NCBI GenBank assembly: GCA_041396705.1
Contig: JAWKYB010000011.1
Span: 62,001-126,000, forward strand
Length of the DNA: 64,000 nt
Direction: 5' to 3'
Source of the DNA: Alphaproteobacteria bacterium
GTDB taxonomy: Bacteria; Pseudomonadota; Alphaproteobacteria; CALKHQ01
The notes under the pieces were generated by a model, which did not search any database, was not told where the DNA came from, and worked only from the letters and a program-made list of their open reading frames with translations. The translations under genes and the position numbers were made by a program. Shown here piece after piece: positions 36,953 through 45,525 of this stretch. The first letter of the stretch is position 1. Every line of letters starts with the position of its first letter.

Positions 36953-37846
36953 ATGAAGGTGCTGATCACCGGCGGCGGCGGGTTCATCGGGGCGTGGCTG
37001 GCGCGCCGGCTGGCCGGCATGGGCGCGGCGATCCGCGTGTTCGACCTGAAGGACGATCGTCGGCTGGTGCGCGCCGTCGCCGGCGACGCCGTCGCGGATG
37101 CGCTGGACTGGCACGTCGGCGACGTGGCCGATGCCGCCGCGGTGCGGGCGGCGGCGCAGGGTTGCGACCGCCTGATCCACCTGGCGGCGCTGCTGACGCC
37201 GGCCTGCCAGGCCGATCCGGTGCGCGGCGCCACGGTCAACCTGATCGGCACGCTGAACCTGTTCGAGGCGGCGCGGGCCCACGGCATCGGCACGGTGCTC
37301 TACATGAGCAGCGCAGCGGTGTTCGGGCCCGACGACGGCACCACGCCGCGGCCGACCACCCACTATGGTGCGTTCAAGCTGGCCTGCGAGGGCTCGGCCC
37401 GCGCCTATCGGGCCGACCATGGCATCGCCAGCGCCGGCTTCCGCGCCTTCGTGGTCTACGGTCCCGGCCGCGACCTCGGGCTGACCGCGGGCCCGTCGCT
37501 GGCCTGCCGGGCGGCGGCCGAGGGCCGGGACTACACCATCCCCTACAGCGGTCCGGCCGACTATGTCTTCGTCGGCGACCTGGTCGAGGCCTTCGCTGCC
37601 ACCGCCGCGCGCCCGCCGCAGGGGGCCGCGGTCTACAACGTCGTCGGCGAGCAGGCCGACGCCGCCGACGTCGCCGCCGCGATCATGCGCGCCGCACCCG
37701 GCGCCGCGATCCGCGCCGAAGGCCCGCCGCTGCCGGTCGCCGCCGACATCGCGCCCGGCACGCTGCGCGACGACTATCCCGAGGTGCCGCGCACCGGGCT
37801 GGCCGACGGCATCGCGCGGACCATCGGCTTCTACCGCGCCGCCTAA
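36953..37846 (+). CDS. NAD-dependent epimerase/dehydratase family protein
   Basis: 297 aa, start ATG at 36953; another ATG at 36938 is possible. The extended SDR fold shows TGGGGFIGAWLARRLAG at the N-terminus, the Asp after strand 2 (VFDLKDDR), the catalytic SSAAVFG serine, and Y-x-x-x-K in HYGAFKLACEG near residue 141. RAFVVYGPGRD and a DYVFVGDLVEAF loop are family-typical. It could act on a sugar acid (similar proteins include erythronate or uronate dehydrogenases) rather than a nucleotide sugar. It is divergent from iolC and overlaps the end of the convergent permease gene by 4 bp. Confidence 0.82.
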   Translation: MKVLITGGGGFIGAWLARRLAGMGAAIRVFDLKDDRRLVRAVAGDAVADALDWHVGDVADAAAVRAAAQGCDRLIHLAALLTPACQADPVRGATVNLIGTLNLFEAARAHGIGTVLYMSSAAVFGPDDGTTPRPTTHYGAFKLACEGSARAYRADHGIASAGFRAFVVYGPGRDLGLTAGPSLACRAAAEGRDYTIPYSGPADYVFVGDLVEAFAATAARPPQGAAVYNVVGEQADAADVAAAIMRAAPGAAIRAEGPPLPVAADIAPGTLRDDYPEVPRTGLADGIARTIGFYRAA

Positions 37847-38673
37847 CCCTTCACCGCCCCCGAGGTCAGCGAGCGGCCGATCTGGCGGTACATCAGCAGG
37901 CCCAGCAGGGTCGGCGGCAGGGCGCCGATGATCATCACCGCGGCGGCGATGCCCCAGTCGACGCCGCCGCCGCTGGCGGCGAAGAAGAACGAGGCGCCGA
38001 CGGTCATCGGCACCGCCGAGCGCGTGGTCAGCATCAGGCCGAACAGGAACTCGTTCCAGGCGGTGATGAAGCCGAAGATCAGGGTGGCGGCCAGCGCAGC
38101 CCGGCACATCGGCGCGGTCACCCGGGTCAGCACGGTCCACAGGCCGGCGCCGTCGATGCGGGCGGCCTCGTCCAGCTCGGCCGGCACCGCGTCGATGGCG
38201 TTGACCAGCATGATCAGCGCCAGCGGCAGGTTGACGATGGTCAGGATCAGGCCGAGGCCGATGCGGGTGTCGAGCAGGCCGAGCCACTGGTACATCATGT
38301 AGATCGGGATCGCGAAGATGATCAGCGGCACCGCGCGCAGGTTCAGGATCGCCGGCAGCAGCAGCCGGCGCCCGTCGCCGTGCCGCGCCATCGCATAGGC
38401 CGCGGGCAGGGCCAGCACGATCGCCGCCACCGCGCCGAAGGTGGAGGCGACCAGGCTGTTCAGCAGGAAGCCGGCAGCGTCGAAACGGTCGGCGATCTCG
38501 AATACGCGGGCGTAGTTCGACAGGGTCGGCGCGTCGATCCACAGGCTCGGGTTCATCGAGATCTCGCCGGGCGTCTTCAGCGAGGTGACCAGGGTGACGA
38601 TCACCGGCACGTTCATCGCCAGCGCGACGACGACGAACACAAGCCAGCGCAGCGCGGTCACGGCATGGGTCAT
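37843..38673 (-). CDS. Carbohydrate ABC transporter permease, MalG family
   Basis: 276 aa with six hydrophobic helices. The cytoplasmic EAA loop is clear: ELDEAARIDGAGLWTVLTRVTAPM near residue 165. The N-terminal helix and the SLKTPGEISMNPSLW periplasmic segment are typical of MalG/UgpE-like subunits. It overlaps the partner permease gene by 4 bp. The operon continues upstream with a binding protein, a ROK kinase and NanE, so the substrate is likely an amino sugar or a derivative (inference). No ATPase gene is in the operon. Confidence 0.91.
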   Translation of the reverse strand: MTHAVTALRWLVFVVVALAMNVPVIVTLVTSLKTPGEISMNPSLWIDAPTLSNYARVFEIADRFDAAGFLLNSLVASTFGAVAAIVLALPAAYAMARHGDGRRLLLPAILNLRAVPLIIFAIPIYMMYQWLGLLDTRIGLGLILTIVNLPLALIMLVNAIDAVPAELDEAARIDGAGLWTVLTRVTAPMCRAALAATLIFGFITAWNEFLFGLMLTTRSAVPMTVGASFFFAASGGGVDWGIAAAVMIIGALPPTLLGLLMYRQIGRSLTSGAVKG

Positions 38674-39542
38674 GCCGCCGCTCCGCGGCGCATCACCAGC
38701 CGGTTGACCGCGTAGAGCACGACGAAGGCGGCGACCAGCAGAACCATCGAGGCGGCGACCGCCTTGCCGATGGCGCCCTCGCGGAAGAAGGCGAGGTAGA
38801 TGTAGATCGACAGGCTGGTGGTCGAGCCGCCGGCGCCGGAGCCGGTCAGGGTGTAGACGTTGTCGAACACGCGGAAGCCGTCGATGAAGCGGATCAACCC
38901 GACCGCGACCAGGCTCGGCAGCATCAGCGGCAGCTCGATGTGCAGGAAGTTGCGCAGCGGGCCGGCGCCGTCGATCCGCGCCGCCTCCACCACCGCCGGC
39001 GGGATCGACTGGTAGGCGCTGTACAGGATGACCAGCGCGAACGGGGTCCACTGCAGCGTCTCGATCGTCGCCAGCGTCCAGAACGCCGACTGGGCGTCGA
39101 GGAAGGACGGGCTGTCGCCGAACCAGCTCCACAGATAGTGCGGCACCGGGCCGACGAACTCGTGCAGCACCAGCCGGTACATCAGCCCGACCATGGCCGG
39201 CGCCACCATCATCGGCATCATCAGGATCGCCATCAGCCAGGGCCGCTTCTGCAACAGCGGCGCCAGGAAGATGGCGAGGCCGAGCCCGAGCAGGGTCTCC
39301 GCCGCGGCGGTCAGCAGCCCGAAGCGGAACGAGAAGCCGGTGGCGGACCAGAAGGCGCCGTCACCCAGCACGTCGGCGAAGTTGCCGAGGCCGGTGACCT
39401 CCGGCGTGCGCAGCGTCTCGAAGGTCACGTTCGACACGCTGTAGACCAGGTCGACGATCAGCGGGAAGGCCAGGAACAGCAGGAGGAAGCCGGTGACCGG
39501 CGCGATCAGCGGCAGCGATTCCGGGTGGCGGCGACGGGTCAT
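38670..39542 (-). CDS. Carbohydrate ABC transporter permease, MalF family
   Basis: 290 aa with six hydrophobic helices. It begins with a short basic tail and PLIAPVTGFLLLFLAFPLIVD (given in part), followed by the first periplasmic loop and the EAA motif VVEAARIDGAGPLRNFLHIELPLM near residue 185. It pairs with the MalG-type permease through a 4-bp gene overlap. The binding-protein gene ends 135 bp upstream, with a GC-rich spacer between that could reduce downstream expression. Confidence 0.91.
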   Translation of the reverse strand: MTRRRHPESLPLIAPVTGFLLLFLAFPLIVDLVYSVSNVTFETLRTPEVTGLGNFADVLGDGAFWSATGFSFRFGLLTAAAETLLGLGLAIFLAPLLQKRPWLMAILMMPMMVAPAMVGLMYRLVLHEFVGPVPHYLWSWFGDSPSFLDAQSAFWTLATIETLQWTPFALVILYSAYQSIPPAVVEAARIDGAGPLRNFLHIELPLMLPSLVAVGLIRFIDGFRVFDNVYTLTGSGAGGSTTSLSIYIYLAFFREGAIGKAVAASMVLLVAAFVVLYAVNRLVMRRGAAA

Positions 39543-39676
39543 GCTGCCGGCTCTGCGCGGATTGGCTGGCGCGTCACGTCAGGTCTCGTTTCCGGGGATG
39601 CACGTTCGGCGCCGCGGCGGCCGGGCCGGCGCAAGTCAAGTGGCGGGGGCACCGTGCGGCGCCCCCGCCCGCGCGA

Positions 39677-41002
39677 TCACTTCAGCAGCTCGGCCATGCC
39701 GGCGGCGGTGTGGGCAAGCGCGTCGTCGAGCGACTGCTCGCCGGCCCAGTAACCGGTGAACTCCTTGGCTTGCAGCTCGTAGACGCTGAGCGCGTTGGCC
39801 GAGGTACCGCCGTTCATGACGAAGCCGTAGGCGCCGGCATAGGTGCCGAGCGCGACCAGGTCGGGCCGCTCCTCGGCGATCTTGGCGGAGACCGCCGGGG
39901 CCAGCGCCGGCGAGCCGCCGGCCCGCGCGTAGATCAGCGCGGCCTCCTCGGAGGCGAGCCAGTCGAGGAAGGCCTTGGCGCCGTCCATGTTCTCGGCATT
40001 GGCGTTCAGCCCCAGGCCGAGGCCGTGGATGTGGGTGAAGCGGCCCTGCGAGCCGGTGGGCGGCGCCACCGTGCCGACCACCTCGGCCACCGCCGGCGTC
40101 TTCTCCGGGTCGGTCAGGTCGCCGGCGGCCGCGTTCCACTGCAGCATGGTCGCGGCCTGGCCGGAGCCGAAGGCGGCGTTGGCCTCGGCATATTCGTAGC
40201 TCAGCGAATCCCGCGGGCTGGCGCCGGCGTCGTAGAGCATCTTGTACAGCTCCAGGCCCTTGCGGAACGCCTCGGAATCCACGGTGATGTTGCCGTCCGC
40301 ATCCATCCAGTTGCCGCCCTGCGACCGCGCGGTCGAATGCCAGATCATCATGTTGAACAGCAGGTTCTTCATCTGCAGCACGGTGCCGTAACGCACCGGG
40401 CTGTCGGCGTTGATCGCCTGGGTGAAGAACAGCGCGGTGGCGGCATAGTCGTCCCAGGTCCACTCGTCCGGGTCCTTCGGCGTCATCGCGGTGCCGAGGT
40501 GCTCGGCGCTGATCTCGCCATAGCGCGCCTGCCAGTCCGCATTGGTCAGCAGTTCGGCGATCAGGTCGGCGCGGTAGTACATGAAGTGCAGCGACAGGTC
40601 GGTCGGCACGCCGTACTGGGCGCCGTCATACTGCATGGTCGCCAGTACGCTGTCGCCGAACACGTCGACGGCGCTGGCCGGCAGGTCCAGCGGCGCCATG
40701 TAGGGCGCATAGCGGCCGACCGCGTAGGTCGCGGTCAGGTTGATGTCGAATTCGGTGGTGCCGGCGGCGAGGTCGGCCTGCAGCTTGTCCCAGAAGCCGT
40801 CGCGGTTGAAGAAGATCAGCTCGACCTTGTCTTCGTCGGCGACGCCGTCCATGGCGTTGTAGGCGTCGGCGGCCGCGCGCAGCGCCACCTCCTCGGGTCC
40901 GCCCGGCCAGCCGAGCACGGTGACCTCGGCCAGCGCCGAGCCCGCGGGCACCATCGCCGCCGCCATGGTGGTGGCCAGCAGCCTTGTCCTCATCCTGCGC
41001 AT
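39677..41002 (-). CDS. Carbohydrate ABC transporter substrate-binding protein
   Basis: 441 aa. The ATG at 41002 has a strong AAGGAGG ribosome site. A signal peptide (MRRMRTRLLATTMAAAMVPAGSALA) is followed by EVTVLGWPGGPEE, and the type II fold is visible through FDINLTATYAVGRYAPYMAPLD, PTDLSLHFMYYRADL and the DEWTWDDYAATA segment. These features match the MalE/UgpB-like cluster B binding proteins. It overlaps the ROK kinase gene by 13 bp. The ligand is unknown but, from context, probably an N-acetylated sugar or a related compound. Confidence 0.92.
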   Translation of the reverse strand: MRRMRTRLLATTMAAAMVPAGSALAEVTVLGWPGGPEEVALRAAADAYNAMDGVADEDKVELIFFNRDGFWDKLQADLAAGTTEFDINLTATYAVGRYAPYMAPLDLPASAVDVFGDSVLATMQYDGAQYGVPTDLSLHFMYYRADLIAELLTNADWQARYGEISAEHLGTAMTPKDPDEWTWDDYAATALFFTQAINADSPVRYGTVLQMKNLLFNMMIWHSTARSQGGNWMDADGNITVDSEAFRKGLELYKMLYDAGASPRDSLSYEYAEANAAFGSGQAATMLQWNAAAGDLTDPEKTPAVAEVVGTVAPPTGSQGRFTHIHGLGLGLNANAENMDGAKAFLDWLASEEAALIYARAGGSPALAPAVSAKIAEERPDLVALGTYAGAYGFVMNGGTSANALSVYELQAKEFTGYWAGEQSLDDALAHTAAGMAELLK

Positions 41003-41907
41003 CGTCCCATCTCCTCCTTGCTGAGCTCCGGTTCTTCGGTTGCGTGGAAATCGTGGCCTGCGGCGAGGTCGGCGGCGCCGACGATGCCGGCATCGGCGCC
41101 GAGCGCGGCCGGCACCAGCGCCGCCGGCGTATGGCTGCGCACACCCGCCAGCTTGGTGCGCAGGCGCTTCAGGTAGCCCGATGCCAGGCCGACCCCGCCG
41201 CCGATCACGATGCGGTCGGGGTCGAACAGATATTGCAGGTCGGCGATCACCGCGGCGAGCCGGCCGGCGGAGGCGTCGACGATGCCGGCCGCCCAGGCCA
41301 CGCCGCGGTCGGCTTCGCCGATCACCGCGGCCGCGTCGGCACTGTGGCCGAGCCAAGCGGCCTGCGCGGCGATCCACTGGCCGGACAGCGTGTCCTCCAA
41401 CCGGTCGACGCCGGGAATCCGCGCCGCGAGCTGGCCCAGGCTGCCGGCGATGCCGGTGCGGCCGACCAGCAGCCGCCCATCGATCACCACGCCGCCGCCG
41501 AACCCGGTCGACACGGTCATGAACAAGATGGTACGGACGCCGCGGCCGGCGCCGTGGCGGAACTCGCCCCAGGCGGCCGCCTGGGCGTCGTTGACCGCGC
41601 GGACCGGCACCGCCAGCGCCCGTTGCAGCCGGTCGACCAGCGGAAAGCCGTCGGGCACGGCCAGCACGCCGGGATTGAGCGCGGACCAGCAACCGCCGGC
41701 GACCACGCCGGTGACGGCGATGCCGGCGCGCTCGAAGCGGCCGTGCCAGCCGTCGGCGAGCCGGCCGATGCCGGCGATCCAGTCTTCGGCGGTGGCGTCC
41801 CGCGCCGTCCGCTCGGCCCGGCTGTCGACGATCCGACCGTCGGCGACCAGCGCCGCCAGCGTCTTGGTGCCGCCGAGGTCGACGGCCAGCGTCAGCGGCG
41901 CGCTCAT
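40990..41907 (-). CDS. nanK: ROK-family sugar kinase, probable N-acetylmannosamine kinase
   Basis: 305 aa. The N-terminal phosphate loop VDLGGTKTLAALVADG is at residues 9-24, the catalytic Asp in VRAVNDAQAAAWGEF near 107, and STGFGGGVVIDGRLLVG near 135. The usual ROK zinc signature C-x-C-G-x-x-G-C is not recognisable in the GIAGSLGQLA region, so the metal site is absent or changed. The start at 41907 overlaps nanE by 4 bp. ManNAc kinase phosphorylates ManNAc to ManNAc-6-P, the NanE substrate, so the assignment comes from that coupling. Glucokinase-like activity is the alternative. Confidence 0.8.
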   Translation of the reverse strand: MSAPLTLAVDLGGTKTLAALVADGRIVDSRAERTARDATAEDWIAGIGRLADGWHGRFERAGIAVTGVVAGGCWSALNPGVLAVPDGFPLVDRLQRALAVPVRAVNDAQAAAWGEFRHGAGRGVRTILFMTVSTGFGGGVVIDGRLLVGRTGIAGSLGQLAARIPGVDRLEDTLSGQWIAAQAAWLGHSADAAAVIGEADRGVAWAAGIVDASAGRLAAVIADLQYLFDPDRIVIGGGVGLASGYLKRLRTKLAGVRSHTPAALVPAALGADAGIVGAADLAAGHDFHATEEPELSKEEMGRCAG

Positions 41908-42614
41908 GCCCGCGCGGCCGACGATTCGCGCCGGTCGGCGACGGCGGCGGCGACCGCCGCGTCGAACCAGCGGGTGACGAACTCGGGCCGGGTGATGGCG
42001 GAGCCGACCACGACGGCGAGCGCGCCGGCGCGGATGGCGGCGGCGGCATCCTCGGGCGCGCGCAGGTTGCCCTCCGCGATCACGTTCGGCGTCAGCACGC
42101 GCAGGGCGGCGATCAGTGCGAGGTCGGGCGCATCGGGCTCCGGCCCGCCGGTGTAGCCCGACAGCGTGGTGCCGACCAGGTCGCAGCCGGCCTCGAGTGC
42201 GGCGCGGCCGTCGGCGGCGTCGGCACAGTCGGCGAAGGCGATGGCGCCGGCGGCGTGGGCGGCCGCGCACAGGGCGGCGACCGGCTCCGGCCGCGGCCGA
42301 CGGGTGGCGTCGAAGGCGACGGCGTCGGCGCCGGCGGCGGCCAGGGCGGTCACGTCGTCCGACGTGGCCGTGATCCGCACCGGGCTGTCGGACCGGTCGC
42401 GCTTGATCAGCCCGACGATCGGCGCGTCGGTGGCGGCGCGGACGGCGGCGACGTTGGCGGCGCCTTCGATCCGCAGACCGGCGGCGCCGCCGTCCAGCGC
42501 GGCGCGGGCGAAGCCGACCACGAACGGCGTGCCGTCCAGCGGCCCGCCGGCGACCGGCTGGCACGACACGATCAGCCGGCCGCGGATCCTGTCGATGAAC
42601 GCCTCGCGCTGCAT
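41904..42614 (-). CDS. nanE: N-acetylmannosamine-6-phosphate 2-epimerase
   Basis: 236-aa TIM-barrel enzyme converting ManNAc-6-P to GlcNAc-6-P. It shows LIVSCQPVAGGPLDG near residue 14, AAGLRIEGAANVAAVR, IVGLIKRD with the conserved Lys, AFDATRRPRP and the phosphate-binding ending VVVGSAITRPEFVTRWF. The ATG at 42614 is the only start that keeps the N-terminal strand complete. It is first in the operon nanE-ROK-binding protein-permeases. Neuraminate lyase (nanA) is not present, so either it lies elsewhere or the operon handles ManNAc-type sugars directly. Confidence 0.92.
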   Translation of the reverse strand: MQREAFIDRIRGRLIVSCQPVAGGPLDGTPFVVGFARAALDGGAAGLRIEGAANVAAVRAATDAPIVGLIKRDRSDSPVRITATSDDVTALAAAGADAVAFDATRRPRPEPVAALCAAAHAAGAIAFADCADAADGRAALEAGCDLVGTTLSGYTGGPEPDAPDLALIAALRVLTPNVIAEGNLRAPEDAAAAIRAGALAVVVGSAITRPEFVTRWFDAAVAAAVADRRESSAARA

Positions 42615-42665
42615 CGGGCGTCTGTTCCCCCTCGAAGCCCCGGATCGGAGTGGGCCACAAAGCGA

Positions 42666-42709
42666 CCAGTTCGGCAAGTGGTATTTAACTGGACTTGATG
42701 CGCGGTCAG
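42666..42709 (-). promoter_or_regulatory. Candidate promoter and operator of the nanE operon
   Basis: Read on the minus strand, CTGACC (42704-42709) and TAAATA (42682-42687) form a -35/-10 pair with a 16-bp spacer. The -35 overlaps the stop codon of the GntR gene. An inverted repeat CCAGTT-N15-AACTGG at 42666-42692 covers the -10 and the start site, a good position for repression by the neighbouring UTRA regulator. The local AT-rich stretch GTATTTAACT stands out in the GC-rich background. Confidence 0.4.
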
Positions 42710-43473
42710 ACGGCGAAGGGCTCGTCGGCCTCCCGGGTCAACTCCACCGCGAAGTCGTAGGCGTCGCCGCGATACCGGGTCTGGCAGTATTCGACCACGC
42801 GGCCGTCGCCCAGGAAGCAGCGCCGTTCGATCACCAGCAGCGCTTCGCCCGGCGTGCAGCCCAGATGGCGGGCGTCCTCGGCGCTCATCACGTCGGCATA
42901 GAGCCGCTGGACCGCGCGCACCGGCGCCACGCCGTCGGCGTAGAGCACGGCATAGAGCGAGGTCTTCACCCGGTGCGGCGAATCGAGCAGGGCGCGCGGC
43001 ACGGTCGAGCGTTCGATCGCCACAGGCTCGCCGTCCGCGGTGCGCAGGCGCACCATCCGGCACACCTCCTGGTCGACGCCGAGGCCCAGCGCCATCACCT
43101 CCGCCGGCGTCGCCGGGCCGACCGAGCGCGCGATCCAGACCGCACCGGGGGCATAGCCGCGGGCGCGGATATCCTCCGAGAAGCTGGTCAGCCGCGACAG
43201 CGATTTCTCGACCCGCGCCGCCGCCACGGTGCGGGCGCCGTGCCGGCGGACCAGGCTGCGCTCCGCCACCAGGCAGTCGATCGCCTTGCGCACGGTGACC
43301 CGCGACACGTCCAGCGCCTCGGCCAGCCGGCGCTCGCCAGGCAGGGTCACGCCGGGCGCTTCCGCACCGGCGGCCAGGCTGGTACGGATCGCCTCGGCCA
43401 GCCGCTGGTAAAGCGGCGCGGCGTCGTCGGCGCCCTGCGCCAGTTGCTTCCGGATGTCCTCGACCAGATCCAT
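42706..43473 (-). CDS. GntR-family transcriptional regulator with UTRA domain
   Basis: 255 aa. The N-terminal winged helix is at about 20-90: PLYQRLAEAIRTSLAAG, LPGERRLAEALDVSRVTVRKAI and a RRHGARTVAA wing. The C-terminal UTRA sensor domain runs from about 95 with SFSEDIRARGYAPG, EPVAIERSTVPRALL and the closing GDGRVVEYCQTRYRGDAYDFAVEL (given in part). HutC/NagR-type proteins with this domain sense sugar phosphates such as GlcN-6-P. Lying directly upstream of nanE on the same strand, it is the likely repressor of the amino-sugar operon. Confidence 0.9.
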   Translation of the reverse strand: MDLVEDIRKQLAQGADDAAPLYQRLAEAIRTSLAAGAEAPGVTLPGERRLAEALDVSRVTVRKAIDCLVAERSLVRRHGARTVAAARVEKSLSRLTSFSEDIRARGYAPGAVWIARSVGPATPAEVMALGLGVDQEVCRMVRLRTADGEPVAIERSTVPRALLDSPHRVKTSLYAVLYADGVAPVRAVQRLYADVMSAEDARHLGCTPGEALLVIERRCFLGDGRVVEYCQTRYRGDAYDFAVELTREADEPFAV

Positions 43474-43556
43474 GCGTCCGTTCCCGGCGTCGCCCGCATC
43501 GCCGCTGCGACGGATGGCGCAAAGGCCGGCAGCCTGTCAACGCGCCACGACTGCCG

Positions 43557-45326
43557 TCACCCGGTCGGGCTGGCGTCCCCGGCGGGCGCGGCGGACGCTG
43601 CCGGCCCCGCGGCCGCGGCGTGTGCGAGGCGCCGCCGTGCCGAGGCGAGAGCGTCGGCCTGCTGCGCCTTGAAGCGGACCTGCGGCGGGCGGACTCCGTG
43701 GGTGAGCAGCGCGCGGCGGATGGTCGGCCCGGCGCCGGCGATGTAGACCAGCGCGCCGCGCCGGCCGGCCTTGCGCACGAAGCCGTGGATTGTGGCGGCG
43801 GCGGTCGAATCGAGGATCGGCACCGCCGCCATGTCGATGACATAGGCCCGCGGGTGCTCGCCGATGCGGTCCAGCGCCGCGCCGACGCTCGCAGCGGCAC
43901 CGAAGAAAAAGGCGCCGGTGATGCGATAGACGACGATGTCGCGGTCGGTCGCCGGTCCCGGGTCGTAGGGCACGCGCGCCGCCCCGTCGGCGCTGTCGGC
44001 GACGTCCTCCGGCACCAGCGGCACCGGCGCCTGGTTTTCCACGGCGACCGCCTGGGCCATGCGGTGCAGGAACAGCAGCGCGCCCAGGCCGAAGCCGACC
44101 AGGATGCCCTCGGTCAGGTCGCGGAACACCACCAGCCCGAAGGTCGCCAGCAGCACGACGGCGTCGCCGATCGAGGCGCGCAGCAGCGTGGCGAACTGGT
44201 GCCGCTCGGCCATGTTCCAGGCGACCACCGCCAGCAGGCCGGCCAGCGCGGCCAGCGGGATGTAGCTGGCGAGCGGCGCCGCCACCAGCACGAAGGCCAG
44301 CAGGAACAACGCGTGCAGCATGCCCGCCACCGGCCCGCGGGCGCCGGAGCGCACGTTGGTGGCGGTGCGCGCGATCGTGCCGGTGACGCATATGCCGCCG
44401 ACAAGGGCCGAGCCGATGTTGGCGACACCCTGCGCGACCAGTTCGCAGTTCGAGCGGTGGCGCCGCCCGGTCATGCTGTCGGCGATCACCGCCGACAGCA
44501 GGCTTTCGATGCCGCCGAGCAGCGCAAAGGCCAGCGCCGACGGCAGCACCGCCGCCACCTTGTCCCAGCCGAGGTCGGGCAGGCTCGGCGCCGGGATGCT
44601 GCGCGGGATGCCGCCGAAGCGGCTGCCGATGGTCTCCACCGGCAGGCCTGCCGCCCAGGCCGCCACGGCCGTCACCGCGACCGCGATCAGGAATGACGGC
44701 CATTGCGGGCGGAACCGGCGGATCGCGACGATGAGGCCGATCGCCAGCGCCGCGACGGCGACGGCGGGCAGGTCGGCGGTGGGCAGCGCATCGATCAGCG
44801 CCTCCACCTTGGGCACGATCGGCCCCGGCTCCGGCCCGTCGAGGGTCAGCCCGAGCAGCGCGCTGACCTGGCTGGCGAAGATGATGACGGCGATACCGGC
44901 GGTGAAGCCCACCGTGACCGGGTAGGGGATGTACTTGATGAAGGTGCCGAGGCCGAGGAAGCCGACCGCGAGCAGGATCAGCCCCGACAGGAAGGTGGCC
45001 AGGATCAGCCCGTCGACGCCGTGCTGCATCACCGTGGCGGCCACGAGCACGATGAAGGCGCCGGCGGGTCCGCCGATCTGGAAGCGGCTGCCGCCCAGCG
45101 CCGAGACGATGAAGCCGCCGACGATGGCGGCATAGAGTCCGCGGTCCGGGGTGACGCCGGACGCGATGGCGATCGCCATCGACAGCGGCAGCGCGACGAT
45201 CGCCACGGTCAGCCCGCTCAGCGCGTCGGCGCGCAGGTCGGCCAGACCGTAGCCCTCGCGCAGGACGGTGACGAGCTTCGGCGTGAACAGCTCTATGAGC
45301 GTCGGCCCGCGGGTGTGGGCGTTCAT
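43557..45326 (-). CDS. SulP-family anion transporter with STAS domain
   Basis: 589 aa from the ATG at 45326. A membrane domain of about 420 residues contains many hydrophobic helices and the SulP signatures LSGLTVAIVALPLSMAIAIASG near residue 35 and GGSRFQIGGPAGAFIVLVA near 75. The C-terminal 110 residues form a STAS domain, including the loop MAAVPILDSTAAATIHGFVRKA with the phosphorylatable Ser/Thr site. SulP proteins move sulfate, bicarbonate or dicarboxylates in symport or exchange. No sulfur-assimilation or carbonic anhydrase gene is adjacent, so the anion is open. Confidence 0.93.
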   Translation of the reverse strand: MNAHTRGPTLIELFTPKLVTVLREGYGLADLRADALSGLTVAIVALPLSMAIAIASGVTPDRGLYAAIVGGFIVSALGGSRFQIGGPAGAFIVLVAATVMQHGVDGLILATFLSGLILLAVGFLGLGTFIKYIPYPVTVGFTAGIAVIIFASQVSALLGLTLDGPEPGPIVPKVEALIDALPTADLPAVAVAALAIGLIVAIRRFRPQWPSFLIAVAVTAVAAWAAGLPVETIGSRFGGIPRSIPAPSLPDLGWDKVAAVLPSALAFALLGGIESLLSAVIADSMTGRRHRSNCELVAQGVANIGSALVGGICVTGTIARTATNVRSGARGPVAGMLHALFLLAFVLVAAPLASYIPLAALAGLLAVVAWNMAERHQFATLLRASIGDAVVLLATFGLVVFRDLTEGILVGFGLGALLFLHRMAQAVAVENQAPVPLVPEDVADSADGAARVPYDPGPATDRDIVVYRITGAFFFGAAASVGAALDRIGEHPRAYVIDMAAVPILDSTAAATIHGFVRKAGRRGALVYIAGAGPTIRRALLTHGVRPPQVRFKAQQADALASARRRLAHAAAAGPAASAAPAGDASPTG

Positions 45327-45525
45327 CGGGTCCAGCGTCCTGCCGCGCCCCGGCAACGGCGCGCGCTGCCCGGGCGGTGTTGCCGTCGGCGGCGGCACGA
45401 GCCGTGCCGGCGGCCCAGAGCCGTCCGCCAAACCCTGTCCTTGCCAACGGAGCTTTCGAAATCTAGCGCCGAAGCGCCGCTGTCGCCACGGCCAACTTGA
45501 CGCTGGCCGGTCTCGACCCGGCCGG

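Noticed and set aside
36953..37846. Second galE
   Set aside because: It lacks the GalE-specific FNACG and RDYVHV patterns of the gene at 4565 and is closer to sugar-acid dehydrogenase or dehydratase type SDR proteins.
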